Assembly: GCA_016714815.1 (NCBI GenBank)
Contig: JADKBZ010000004.1
Location: forward strand, 248,001-312,000
Origin: Holophagales bacterium
GTDB taxonomy: Bacteria > Acidobacteriota > Thermoanaerobaculia > UBA5066
DNA length: 64,000 nucleotides
Reading direction: 5' to 3'
In this document: one piece after another, positions 19,901-29,125 of the stretch
Numbering within the stretch: position 1 is the stretch's first letter
Layout of the letters: each line of letters begins with the position of its first letter
The notes under the pieces: generated by a model
Database searches by the model: none
What the model saw: the letters and a program-made list of their open reading frames with translations, nothing else
Told to the model about the DNA's origin: nothing
Made by a program: the position numbers and the translations under genes

Positions 19901-20564
19901 GCGCCTCTCGCTCGACTCGCTCTTCACCCGGATGGCCAAGGGCGAGGTCAAGGAGCTCCCGATCATCCTCAAGGCCGACGTGCACGGCTCCGAGGAAGTC
20001 ATCACCCAGTCCCTCAACAAGCTCTCGACGGCCAAGGTCAAGGTCAACGTCCTGCACACGGGCGTCGGCGCGATCTCGGTCAACGACGTCCTCCTCGCCT
20101 CGGCTTCCGAGGCGATCGTCATCGGCTTCAACGTGAGGCCGGAGCGCAAGGCCCAGGAGCTCGCCGACAAGGAAGGCGTCGACATCCGCCTCTACTCGGT
20201 CATCTACAACCTGACCGACGAGATCAAGAAGGCGATGGCCGGCCTCCTCGACACGGTCAGCAAGGAGATCGCCAAGGGGCGCGCCGAGGTGCGCGAGACC
20301 TTCCGGATCCCGAAGATCGGGTTCATCTGCGGCTGCATGGTCGTCGACGGGGTCATCCCGCGCGGCGCCAACGCCCGTCTCCTCCGCGACAACCGCGTGA
20401 TCTACGAGGGGAAGATCGGTTCGCTGCGCCGTTTCAAGGAAGACGCCTCCGAGGTCAAGAGCGGCTTCGAGTGCGGCATCGGCATCGCCGGCTACCAGGA
20501 CGTCAAGGTCGGCGACGTCATCGAGGCCTTCGTGACCGAAGAGGTCGCCGCCTCCCTGACGTAA
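16935..20564 (+). CDS. infB: translation initiation factor IF-2
   Basis: A 1209-residue protein. An N-terminal IF2_N module (SAKFTVAELARMMGKPPKEV) is followed by about 450 residues of Ala/Pro-rich linker. A second IF2_N-like segment (VTVKELSEKTGILAKDLVK) comes at about residue 625. The GTPase domain begins near 710, with G1 GHVDHGKTS, G3 DTPGHEAF and G4 NKID, followed by domains II-IV. IF-2 places initiator tRNA on the ribosome. E. coli IF-2 is 890 residues; the excess is the linker. The start is GTG 16935, overlapping the nusA stop as GTGA, or ATG 16944. Confidence 0.96.
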   Translation: MKTMSAKFTVAELARMMGKPPKEVLFLLQGIGVDVKSAESVLDPGTAQAILTGKTQAPKTLIVRQTPLPTPPVAGAVGTPKPKAERAALKRIKIVEKGSDAEAGTASDSETLGTEAVATAQPPAAPAEPATAATVAAVAAATVATVAPAEAAAAPPASPAQPAPAKAAASIVEAPVAVAAPTAKAAKAAKHVEPPAPAPAAPEPAPEPVPVAAKAEPAAPVAVIAPTAPSAASTPPAPAVAAVAAVGEVAEPTAPAPVVAPAPPVAATAPVEPESPAVAPGSEPDKPQAVEAPKAAAPSAHPPAGTHPPRHPAPARPLAPRPAAPAAAAGAIRRTASGIQTASPASLRAAAQKPATPGARPGGPAGGALGRIMKRTGEPSVPRPAAPPAMPQQQQPPSSTPSASHYAPHSPQSVRPSPAVTSPSAAARSGVSGRAVIAPPSAATIRAVARPTPGAVVARPATPPPPTPGTFQRPGMPPRPGFAPRPGGSFPPRPGMLGRGGPMAPAMPPPAVPGTTDRRRKDAVKGGSALPPKKDDAKKTASKKLRTKEASALATNVRDYLGTYKEDTYEDVPGGIPGEGEENDPNRPISKSAQRRAGKRTMMTETGAVIEVKKDQSGPVFLSEGVTVKELSEKTGILAKDLVKAFLGRGILAAINHPVNPNLAVEIARDFGIEAAVVSFEEDLELSRQQSQAEDAVENAASTADKKPRAPVVTVMGHVDHGKTSLLDAIRKAKVAEGEAGGITQHIGAYRVEVKGRAIVFLDTPGHEAFTMMRARGARATDIVVLVVAADDGVMPQTAEAIDHARAAKVPVVVAINKIDKPEANVMRVKQALADKGVLVEEYGGEVVACEISAKKQIGIDALLEMILLQADLLELKAAVEGPARGVVLEARREVGRGTLATVLVQQGTLKVGDVFFAGSAVGRVRAMLDDRGQRVLSAGPATPVEVMGFDDIPNSGDSLQVVEDESKARQVTGFRQQKEREEALAKTSRLSLDSLFTRMAKGEVKELPIILKADVHGSEEVITQSLNKLSTAKVKVNVLHTGVGAISVNDVLLASASEAIVIGFNVRPERKAQELADKEGVDIRLYSVIYNLTDEIKKAMAGLLDTVSKEIAKGRAEVRETFRIPKIGFICGCMVVDGVIPRGANARLLRDNRVIYEGKIGSLRRFKEDASEVKSGFECGIGIAGYQDVKVGDVIEAFVTEEVAASLT

Positions 20565-20578
20565 GGCCGGAGGCCCGG

Positions 20579-20600
20579 CCCCGGGGCATCCGCCCCGGGG
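20579..20600 (+). other. intergenic hairpin between infB and ylxP
   Basis: A perfect CCCCGGGGC/GCCCCGGGG inverted repeat with an ATCC loop and no T-run. It lies within an operon, so an RNA-processing or stabilising structure is more likely than a terminator. Confidence 0.5.
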
Positions 20601-20635
20601 CACGGGCCCCATGCCCCGTCCCGTCCGGAGAACCG

Positions 20636-20983
20636 ATGGTCGTCGCCCTCGCCGTTTTCGATTTCCACCTCCCTTCCTGTCGCGGCCTGAAAGAGAAACG
20701 GGCCTTCCTGCGCCCGCTCAAGTCACGCCTGCGAACTGGCTTCGAGATCTCCGCCTCCGAAGTCGCGCACCACGACCTCCTCCAGCGGGCCGCGGTCGGC
20801 GTCGTCGCCGTCGGCCCCGACCGCTCCGCGCTCGAGCCGCTCCTCTCCAAGGTCGTCGAGTACGTCGAAGGGTGGGCGGAAGAGTCCGGCGTCGAGCTGA
20901 CGGCCCTCCGGAGCGAGTTCCTCGAATACGGCGACGTCGGTGCCGCCGGCTCCTCTTTCGGCGCCGCACAGGAGTCCGCATGA
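20636..20983 (+). CDS. ylxP: DUF503 family protein (YlxP-like)
   Basis: A 115-residue protein starting MVVALAVFDFHLPSCRGLKEKR, the characteristic opening of the DUF503/YlxP family, which sits between infB and rbfA in many bacteria. Its biochemical role is unknown; the conserved context points to translation or ribosome assembly. ATG 20636 is preceded by GGAG at six bases. Its TGA overlaps the rbfA start (ATGA). Confidence 0.85.
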   Translation: MVVALAVFDFHLPSCRGLKEKRAFLRPLKSRLRTGFEISASEVAHHDLLQRAAVGVVAVGPDRSALEPLLSKVVEYVEGWAEESGVELTALRSEFLEYGDVGAAGSSFGAAQESA

Positions 20984-21363
20984 AAGAACGCCGCCGCCCC
21001 AGGCAGGTCGCCGACGTCGTTCGCGAAGAGCTCTCGAGGCTCATCCGAACCGAGGTTTCCGACCCCGCCGTCGGTTTCGCCACGCTGACCGACGTCGTCC
21101 TCTCGAGCGATCTGCGCTCCGCCCGGGTCTTCGTCTCCGTCTTCGGAGGCGAGGGGGCCTTCGAGAAGAGCGTCGCCGCCCTGAACCGCGTCGCCCCGAT
21201 GCTCCGGGGAATGGTCGGACGCAACTGCGGCCTTCGCTTCGCGCCCGAGCTGCGATTCGAAGAGGACCACAGCATCGAGCGCGGAGCCCGGATCGAAGAG
21301 CTCCTCAAGCACCTGCCGCCTCCCCCCGAAGGGGAAGACGGAGAAGGCGGTAACAAGGAATGA
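20980..21363 (+). CDS. rbfA: ribosome-binding factor A
   Basis: A 127-residue protein with the RbfA KH-fold pattern: RRPRQVADVVREELSRLIRTEVSDP, then VVLSSDLRSARVFVSV and LRFAPELRFEEDHSIERGARIEELL. It is a late 30S maturation factor acting near the 16S 5' helix. The start ATG 20980 overlaps the ylxP stop and has AGGAG upstream; the stop overlaps nrnA (ATGA). Confidence 0.95.
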   Translation: MKERRRPRQVADVVREELSRLIRTEVSDPAVGFATLTDVVLSSDLRSARVFVSVFGGEGAFEKSVAALNRVAPMLRGMVGRNCGLRFAPELRFEEDHSIERGARIEELLKHLPPPPEGEDGEGGNKE

Positions 21364-22349
21364 CCGAGGCCGAGGATTTCGAGGCCGTCGCGTCCCTGCT
21401 CTCATCGGGACGCCGGTTCCTCCTCACCGGCCACCGCAACCCCGACGGCGACTCTCTCGGCTCGGCGCTCGCCCTGGCGCAGGCGCTCGAGGACCAGGGG
21501 AAGGAAGCCCTCGTCGTCATGCGCGACCGCTGGTCGAGCTCGTACCAGGGAATGCCCGGCGTGGCGAAGGTCGAGGTCTCCGAGTCCCTCCCGCCGGACT
21601 GGCCCGCCGGCTGGGACGCGGCGATCGTGATGGAATGCCCCGAGGCGGAGCGCCCCGGCTTCCCCGCCCTTCTCACCGGGACGACCGTCAACATCGACCA
21701 CCACCCCGGAAACACGCGCTGGGCGACGCACGACCTCGTCGTCCTCCCGGCCGCCGCCGTCGGCGAGATCGTCGCGGACCTCCTCGACCGGCTCGAGTGG
21801 CCGATGACGCCCCGGATCGCCACGAACCTCTGGGTCTCCCTCGTCTCCGACACCGGGTCGTTCCGGTACGGGAACACCACCGCGCGAGCGCTCGCGCTCG
21901 GCGCGCGCCTCGTGACGGAGGGGGTCCGGCCCGACGTGGTGAACGAGTTCCTCTACGAGGCCCGGCCGCTCTCCACCATCAGGCTCGAGAACCTCGTCCT
22001 CGGGACGCTCGAGCTCCACGACGACGGTCGTGTCGCGCTCGTCTCTCTTCCGAAGCGGTTCCTCGCAGAGTCGGGGGCCGCGGAGGCCGACGGCGAAGGG
22101 CTCGTGAACCAGGCGAGGGGAATCGAAGGGGTGAAGGCGGCCGCCCTCGTTCGCGAGAGCGACGAACCGGGAGTCTTTCGCTGCTCCCTCCGCTCGAAAG
22201 GGTCCGTGGACGTTCGCTCCGTCGCGGCGGCCCGGCGCGGAGGCGGCCACCGCAACGCCGCCGGCTGCCGCGTCTCCGGGACCTGGGAGTCGGCCAGGGC
22301 CGAGATCGCCCAGGCGCTCGCCGTCGCGGTGAGCCAGGAGCCCGGATGA
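21360..22349 (+). CDS. nrnA: DHH-family phosphoesterase, NrnA-like nanoRNase/pAp phosphatase
   Basis: A 329-residue protein with the metal-binding DHH motifs: GHRNPDGDSLGSALAL (DxD), IDHHPGNTRW (DHH) and a central Asp in VSDTGSFRYGN. The C-terminal DHHA1 domain has RGGGHRNAAG. NrnA enzymes remove 2- to 5-nt RNA oligomers and dephosphorylate 3',5'-pAp. The gene commonly lies between rbfA and truB. It overlaps both neighbours by four bases. Confidence 0.92.
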   Translation: MTEAEDFEAVASLLSSGRRFLLTGHRNPDGDSLGSALALAQALEDQGKEALVVMRDRWSSSYQGMPGVAKVEVSESLPPDWPAGWDAAIVMECPEAERPGFPALLTGTTVNIDHHPGNTRWATHDLVVLPAAAVGEIVADLLDRLEWPMTPRIATNLWVSLVSDTGSFRYGNTTARALALGARLVTEGVRPDVVNEFLYEARPLSTIRLENLVLGTLELHDDGRVALVSLPKRFLAESGAAEADGEGLVNQARGIEGVKAAALVRESDEPGVFRCSLRSKGSVDVRSVAAARRGGGHRNAAGCRVSGTWESARAEIAQALAVAVSQEPG

Positions 22350-23281
22350 CCACAGCCCAGGCCCCGAACGACGGTCCGTCGGGGCTTCTCCTCGTCGACA
22401 AGCCGGAAGCCATCACCTCCCACGACGTCGTCGACGCCGTGCGCCGCCTCCTCGGAACGCGCCGCGTGGGCCACACCGGGACGCTCGACCCGGCCGCCAC
22501 CGGCCTTCTCGTCCTCTGCGTCGGCCGGGCCGGGCGCCTCCAGTCGTTCCTGATGAGCACCGACAAGAGCTACGAGGGAACGATCAAGTTCGGCGTCGAG
22601 ACGAACACCTACGACCGGGAAGGAACGCCCGTCGGGGAGCCGCACCCCGACCCCCGCCCCGATCCCGAGGCGGTCCGGGCCGCCTGCGGCCGCTACGTCG
22701 GCGAGCTCGAGCAGGCGCCCCCGCCCTTTTCCGCCAAGAAGATCGGCGGCCAGAAGTTCTACGAGCTCGCCCGCAGGGGCGAGGCCGTACCGCACCTCCC
22801 GAAGAAGGTCCGCGTCACCCGGTTCGACACCCTCTCGGTCGAAGGGGACGTCGCCCGGTTCCACGTCGACTGCTCCTCGGGCACCTACATCCGGTCCCTC
22901 GCCCACGACGTGGGGAAGGACCTCGGTCTCGGCGCCCACCTCGCCTCGCTCAGGCGGACCCGGATCGGCCCCTTCTCCCTCGAGAACGCCCGGACGCTGA
23001 CCGCTCTCGACGAGCTCCCCATGGAGGCCCGGACCTCCCCTCCGAGCTGGATTCCCCTTTCCGGAATTCCCCTCCCCTTCCCCGCGGTCTCGCTCCTCCC
23101 CGGGGAGGCGGCCAAGGTGAAGCGGGGGCACGCCGTTCCCGTCCGCGTCCCGCCCGAGGCCGTCGGCGCCCCGTGGATCCGACTCCTCTGCTCGGGCGAG
23201 CTCGTCGCCCTCGGGCACCTCGAGCCCCTGGGTCGCGGGGTCCTCGCCCTCGTGAAACCGAAGATCGTGCTACAAGACTGA
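22346..23281 (+). CDS. truB: tRNA pseudouridine-55 synthase
   Basis: A 311-residue protein with the TruB opening GLLLVDKPEAITSHDVVDAVR and the catalytic Asp in RRVGHTGTLDPAATGLL (about residue 48). Substrate-loop and structural motifs SYEGTIKFGVETNTYDREG and CSSGTYIRSLAHDVG follow, then a C-terminal PUA-like region. It makes pseudouridine in the T-loop of tRNAs. ATG 22346 overlaps the nrnA stop. A terminator lies just after it. Confidence 0.95.
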   Translation: MTTAQAPNDGPSGLLLVDKPEAITSHDVVDAVRRLLGTRRVGHTGTLDPAATGLLVLCVGRAGRLQSFLMSTDKSYEGTIKFGVETNTYDREGTPVGEPHPDPRPDPEAVRAACGRYVGELEQAPPPFSAKKIGGQKFYELARRGEAVPHLPKKVRVTRFDTLSVEGDVARFHVDCSSGTYIRSLAHDVGKDLGLGAHLASLRRTRIGPFSLENARTLTALDELPMEARTSPPSWIPLSGIPLPFPAVSLLPGEAAKVKRGHAVPVRVPPEAVGAPWIRLLCSGELVALGHLEPLGRGVLALVKPKIVLQD

Positions 23282-23293
23282 TATGTTCCCCAG

Positions 23294-23332
23294 GGGAACC
23301 GGGGCCCGTCGGCCCGCATCCGGTTCCCTTTT
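23294..23332 (+). terminator. intrinsic terminator after truB
   Basis: The stem GGGAACCGG/CCGGTTCCC encloses a GC-rich loop and is followed by TTTT. It separates the rimP-truB operon from rpsO, which has its own promoter candidate 140 bases downstream. Confidence 0.75.
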
Positions 23333-23471
23333 CCACCCTGTCGGGCCGACACGGAAATCGACCTCTGGAAGAACCGGCGATCACGGTCCGCCACCGGTTC
23401 CTCCCCCAGGATCACGGTGGACCACGGGCCAGACGGCAACTTCTCACCGGATGGAAACCTGGCTCCGAAAT

Positions 23472-23500
23472 TGACCCGATCGACGGCGGAATTTATCCTC
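23472..23500 (+). promoter_or_regulatory. promoter of rpsO-pnp
   Basis: TTGACC (23472-23477), a 17-base spacer and TATCCT (23495-23500) form a good sigma70-type promoter. It would start transcription near 23507, giving a ~30-base 5' leader before the rpsO GTG. Confidence 0.65.
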
Positions 23501-23536
23501 TGCCGTTCGAGATTGAGAAGAGAAGGATAGAGAACA

Positions 23537-23806
23537 GTGACCCAGTCCATCACCCCCAAGACGGAAACGATCAAGGCATTCGAGCGGCACGAGGGCGACA
23601 CCGGCTCCCCCGAGGTCCAGGTGGCGCTCCTCTCCAAGCGGATCACGTCCCTGACGGAGCACTTCAAGGCTCACGCCAAGGACCACCACTCCCGCCGCGG
23701 GCTGCTCATGATGGTCGGCCAGCGGCGCCGTCTGCTCGATTACCTGAAGAAGCGCGACGTGGCGCGCTACCGGGCCGTGATCGAGCGCCTCGGGCTCCGC
23801 AAGTAG
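23537..23806 (+). CDS. rpsO: 30S ribosomal protein S15
   Basis: An 89-residue protein of exactly the usual S15 length. It has the GDTGSPEVQVALLSKRI and HFKAHAKDHHSRRGLL signatures and the C-terminal RRRLLDYLKKRD helix, which bind 16S rRNA at the three-way junction. It starts at GTG 23537 with a GAAGGA ribosome site about 10 bases upstream. It pairs with pnp as in most bacteria. Confidence 0.98.
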   Translation: MTQSITPKTETIKAFERHEGDTGSPEVQVALLSKRITSLTEHFKAHAKDHHSRRGLLMMVGQRRRLLDYLKKRDVARYRAVIERLGLRK

Positions 23807-23821
23807 GAGCCGTGCCGGCAC

Positions 23822-23840
23822 GAGGCCGAGACCCGGCCTC
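23822..23840 (+). other. rpsO-pnp intergenic hairpin
   Basis: GAGGCCG/CGGCCTC with an AGACC loop lies 23 bases before the pnp start and has no T-run. In E. coli a structured pnp leader is cleaved by RNase III and then used by PNPase to repress its own synthesis. A similar role here is inferred from position only. Confidence 0.5.
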
Positions 23841-23862
23841 TCCGGTTGGAAAGAAGGAAACG

Positions 23863-26136
<2,274 letters not shown>

Positions 26137-26162
26137 CGCGGTTTCCAAACCCACGGACGACG

Positions 26163-26194
26163 AAGGCCGGGCATGCCCGGCCTTCTCCTTCTTT
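26163..26194 (+). terminator. intrinsic terminator after pnp
   Basis: AAGGCCGGGC/GCCCGGCCTT is a perfect 10-bp inverted repeat around AT, followed by the pyrimidine-rich CTCCTTCTTT. It ends the rpsO-pnp unit. Confidence 0.8.
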
Positions 26195-26220
26195 CGCGTC
26201 AAGCGCTCTCCTTCCGGAGG

Positions 26221-26282
26221 AAGAGAAGAGACCGGAGAGACCGGAGAGACCGAGAGCCCGAGAAGCCGGGAGACCGAGAGGG
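26221..26282. repeat. GA-rich octamer tract (left copy)
   Basis: Tandem, slightly degenerate copies of GAGACCGG/GAGACCGA. A tract of the complementary sense lies at 27021-27079, so the two face each other as inverted low-complexity repeats around ~740 bp. Confidence 0.75.
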
Positions 26283-26314
26283 ACCCCAATCCACTTCACC
26301 GTGCCGCACGAGTC

Positions 26315-26515
26315 GCGGGAGGGCGGGGTGTCCCACGGCGACTGCTGCGCGCGCGACCCGCATCGGCTCCGCTCCGCGGGCCGCCGGGGCGAGCGCGAAC
26401 GCCTCGCTGCGCTCGTTGCACGCGCGCGCTCGCCTGATCCGGCGGCCTGCTCGCGGAGCCGTGTGGGGCCCCGCGCGTGCTCACATGTCGCTCGCGGGAC
26501 ACCCCGCTCCCCCGC
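26315..26515. repeat. ~200-bp imperfect palindrome
   Basis: The outer 20 bases match as an inverted repeat at 18/20 (26315-26334 against 26496-26515). Perfect inner blocks continue the symmetry: 26364-26372 with 26453-26461, 26379-26387 with 26439-26447, and 26388-26397 with 26425-26434. The centre is near 26411. The whole could fold as one long interrupted hairpin in DNA or RNA. No gene is evident inside it. Confidence 0.8.
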
Positions 26516-26544
26516 TCGGATCCCCGACGAGGCCTCGTTCTTTC

Positions 26545-26576
26545 AAAAGGGGTCAGGTCTTGATTTTCTACTATAG
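26545..26576. repeat. AT-rich motif resembling RAYT/IS200-type element ends
   Basis: AAAAGGGGTCAGGTCTTGAT and the following TTTTCTACTATAG stand out in base composition. From memory, near-identical strings occur beside REP-associated (Y1) transposase genes in other bacteria. No transposase gene is present here, so this would be a solo remnant. Confidence 0.4.
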
Positions 26577-27020
26577 ATTCTCGAGGTCGGCCGAGCGATT
26601 GGGTTCCGTGTTCCGCTGCCTGCGATCACGAAGACCGACACGCGCTCCACGATCACCCGGCGGCCGAGGGCGGCTCCCTGCGGATCGCTGAAGCTCGCCG
26701 GCCGCGGGTGGGGCGGTGCGTCCCGCGAGCCGCCCCCGAGCACGCACGGGGACCCGCTCGAGCTCGCGAGGACCGGGCGGGGATGAAGCCCGCGCGGGTG
26801 TCTGACGCGAACGATGCCAGCGACACGAAGAGCGGCAGATTGCAGGTGGGGGTCCGGGGGGCGCGCGAAGCTCAGCCCCCCGGCGAGGGCGAGGAGTTCG
26901 CGCGGGTGCCCCGCCCGGCCGCAGCGGGCTCGGAAGCGGGTCGTGCGCGCGCAGCAGGCGGCCGCGGGACGGACCGCACCGCACGCGGCCCCTGCCGGAG
27001 CGACGGGACAGTGAAGCTGG
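26577..27020. other. non-coding stretch, no gene recognised
   Basis: GC-rich sequence between the AT-rich motif and the right octamer tract. Open frames exist on both strands, but their products are Arg/Pro/Gly-rich, match no family I recognise and lack ribosome sites. It may be decayed mobile DNA. Confidence 0.5.
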
Positions 27021-27079
27021 TTCTCCCGGTCTCCCGGTCTCTCGGTCTCTCGGTCTCTCGGTTTCCCAGTCTCCCGGGA
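27021..27079. repeat. CT-rich octamer tract (right copy)
   Basis: Tandem CGGTCTCC/CGGTCTCT units, the reverse complement of the tract at 26221-26282. It ends close to the 3' end of the downstream glycosyltransferase-like gene. Confidence 0.75.
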
Positions 27080-27092
27080 CCCACCCCGACCG

Positions 27093-28742
27093 TCAGCGCC
27101 GGGTCCCCTGGTACCGGCGCTCCGGCGGGGCGATTCCCGCCGGCTCGACCCTGGATATGGCCCTATCCCCCGCCAGCCAACGCTGCATCGCCATGAGCCC
27201 GCGCGTTCGATCCGGATCTTCGCCCTGCTCTTCGAGGTAGCGCCGTATCTCCGCCGCACCCGCCTCGGGGGAGGTCCTCGCCTCGGCCAGCGTCGCGGCG
27301 ACGATCGTGTCGGACCAGCGGTTCGGCCGCGCGCGTATCGGCGACGGAAGGAGCGTCTGGGCCGAGAGAACCGCCGCCGTTGCCAGGTACGGGAGAAGCG
27401 GCCGCACCTGGCGCGCACGAAACGCCTCGACCGCGAGAGCCCCGAGGAGGGCCGTCCCGAGCGCGAGCGGAGCCGCAGCGCCAGCCCGGTAGCGCGTCGT
27501 CGTGGAGACGAGTACGCACGCGGCGAGGGGAACGACGCCCGCTCCCGCGACGAGAAACGCTTCCCGCCTGCGAAAGAGCCCCCGGCGCGCCGCGAGGATC
27601 AGCCCGGCGACTCCCGGGCCGAAGACGAAGGCGAATAGCGGGAGCCGCGACAGCCAGGGGAGTCGGTCGCGGAAGAAGCCGAAGCTCGCGTTGTCGGGAA
27701 CCTCGACCCCGTTCACGGCGCTCGCCAGCTTCCGGCCCACGAGGAGAGGAAACCCGAGCGGGTCCCCGCGCCACGTCGCGAGCGTCTCCACCGCCGCCCG
27801 GAGAGTGGAACCCCGCGCCTTGCGCAGCACGTCCATCAGGAGTGGAGAAGTGTTGACGGAGCCGTCCGCGCCTCGCGCGTTCGCCCACGGGATCCCGACG
27901 AGCGGACGGGTGTCGAAGGAAAGGAGCGGATCGCCGACGAGGGAGTTGCGAACGAGGAGGGGCGAGAGGGCGACGAGAAGCCCCGCGGCGAGGCCCGCCA
28001 CGACCCTGCGGCGCGACGACCGATCCACGGCTCTCAGGGCCAGGCAGGCCCCGGCGAGGAGTCCGAGAGGGAGAAGAGTCTGCTTCACGAGCGCTCCCGC
28101 TCCCGCCAGCAGGCCGAGCCCCAGCCCTTCGCGTACCCGGGGGGCGCGACTGCCGAGAAGGGGTATCGCGAGGAGGAGCGCGGAAAGATGGGCGATCGGA
28201 CCGTCTCGATAGAGGAATCCGTCGAGGAAGACGAGCGGACCGTAGGTGCCGTGGAGGACGCCGGCGGACACTCCCGCCACCAGGGCCAGACTTCGCCCTC
28301 TTCCCGCTCGCAGGAGAAGCGCGGCGCAGGCGGCGGAGAGGACGCCGGAAGCGATCGTCGCCAGGAGAAGCTGCGCCAGGCGCGCGACCATGACCTGGCC
28401 CTGTCCCGTCGCGCCCGCCACGACCAGGAAATACGGATAGGCCGGACCCTGGTAGGCGACGTTTCTCGGAACGACGGCATCCCAGTCGGCCGGCGACCCG
28501 AATCTCGCCTGCCACGAGAACCAGGGCCGGAACGCCGGTGCGTCGAGCCAGTTGCCGCCGGCGATCCGCGCCGCCGCCGCGACCGCCGCGTGCTCGTCCG
28601 TCTCCGTCCAGAGGTGCCAGTCCGAGAGGTGCGACGCTTCCCGCTCCTCCCACGCCGCCGCACGTATCCCCAGGACGACGGCAGCCGCCAGGAGCGCGGC
28701 GACGACGGGAAGGGGCCAACGCGACACCGCCGGCCCGCTCAA
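27093..28742 (-). CDS. PMT/ArnT-like membrane glycosyltransferase
   Basis: A 549-residue protein with about 10-12 membrane segments. In the first periplasmic loop an acidic motif (LWTETDEHAAVAAAARIAGG) resembles the Asp-Glu catalytic loop of GT-C enzymes of the PMT_2 family, followed by YQGPAYPYFLV. Such enzymes move a sugar from a polyprenyl-phosphate carrier to protein or lipid in the periplasm. A soluble tail of ~80 residues follows the last membrane segment. It starts with TTG 28742, overlapping the stop of the zincin gene (TTGA), so it is the last gene of the kinase-tatD-zincin operon. The exact substrate is not inferable. Confidence 0.7.
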   Translation of the reverse strand: MSGPAVSRWPLPVVAALLAAAVVLGIRAAAWEEREASHLSDWHLWTETDEHAAVAAAARIAGGNWLDAPAFRPWFSWQARFGSPADWDAVVPRNVAYQGPAYPYFLVVAGATGQGQVMVARLAQLLLATIASGVLSAACAALLLRAGRGRSLALVAGVSAGVLHGTYGPLVFLDGFLYRDGPIAHLSALLLAIPLLGSRAPRVREGLGLGLLAGAGALVKQTLLPLGLLAGACLALRAVDRSSRRRVVAGLAAGLLVALSPLLVRNSLVGDPLLSFDTRPLVGIPWANARGADGSVNTSPLLMDVLRKARGSTLRAAVETLATWRGDPLGFPLLVGRKLASAVNGVEVPDNASFGFFRDRLPWLSRLPLFAFVFGPGVAGLILAARRGLFRRREAFLVAGAGVVPLAACVLVSTTTRYRAGAAAPLALGTALLGALAVEAFRARQVRPLLPYLATAAVLSAQTLLPSPIRARPNRWSDTIVAATLAEARTSPEAGAAEIRRYLEEQGEDPDRTRGLMAMQRWLAGDRAISRVEPAGIAPPERRYQGTRR

Positions 28743-29125
28743 TACGGCATCTCGTCGTCCTCGAGCCCGAAGTAGTGCCCGAGCTCGTGACGGACGGTGT
28801 CCTGGATCTCGTGGATCGCCTCGCGGTTCGAGGCGCAGCAGCGCAGGATCGGGCCCCGGAAGACGGCGACCTGAGGCGGAAGGCCAGGAAGCCCGTCGAA
28901 GCCCATCTCCGTCCGCATCGGACCGCGGTAGATCCCGAAGAGCTCCTCGTCGTCGGGGGTGTCCGTCTCGACGTAGTCGTCCTCTTCGGGCTCCTCCTCC
29001 ACGGCGATGACGACGTTCTCGAGCATCGCCCGAAACTCGGGAGGCAGCCCCTCCACCGCTTCGGCGACGAGCTTCTCGAAATCGGCCATCGAGAGCCGGG
29101 GCGGACGCGGCGGACGGCGCCTCAC
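28739..29125 (-). CDS. zincin-like metallopeptidase family protein
   Basis: A 128-residue protein of the small zincin-like family. The zinc motif HELGH in TVRHELGHYFGLED lies near the C terminus, preceded by an acidic segment and LFGIYRGPM. These proteins have no established substrate. GTG 29125 overlaps the tatD stop (GTGA); ATG 29089 (MADFEKLV) is an alternative and gives the more usual family N terminus. Confidence 0.85.
   Translation of the reverse strand: MRRRPPRPPRLSMADFEKLVAEAVEGLPPEFRAMLENVVIAVEEEPEEDDYVETDTPDDEELFGIYRGPMRTEMGFDGLPGLPPQVAVFRGPILRCCASNREAIHEIQDTVRHELGHYFGLEDDEMPY

Noticed and set aside
20579..20600. infB-ylxP hairpin as a terminator
   Set aside because: No T-run, and it interrupts an operon of overlapping genes.
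16263..20612. 1449-codon open frame antisense to nusA/infB
   Set aside because: It lies entirely under secure nusA and infB genes. Its product is Asp/Gly/Arg low complexity without a ribosome site.
26301..26576. 91-codon open frame after pnp
   Set aside because: It runs straight through the large palindrome and is Arg/Ser-rich; no ribosome site, no homology.
26137..27092. tRNA or other classical RNA gene in the large gap
   Set aside because: No cloverleaf with a T-loop consensus was found on either strand.
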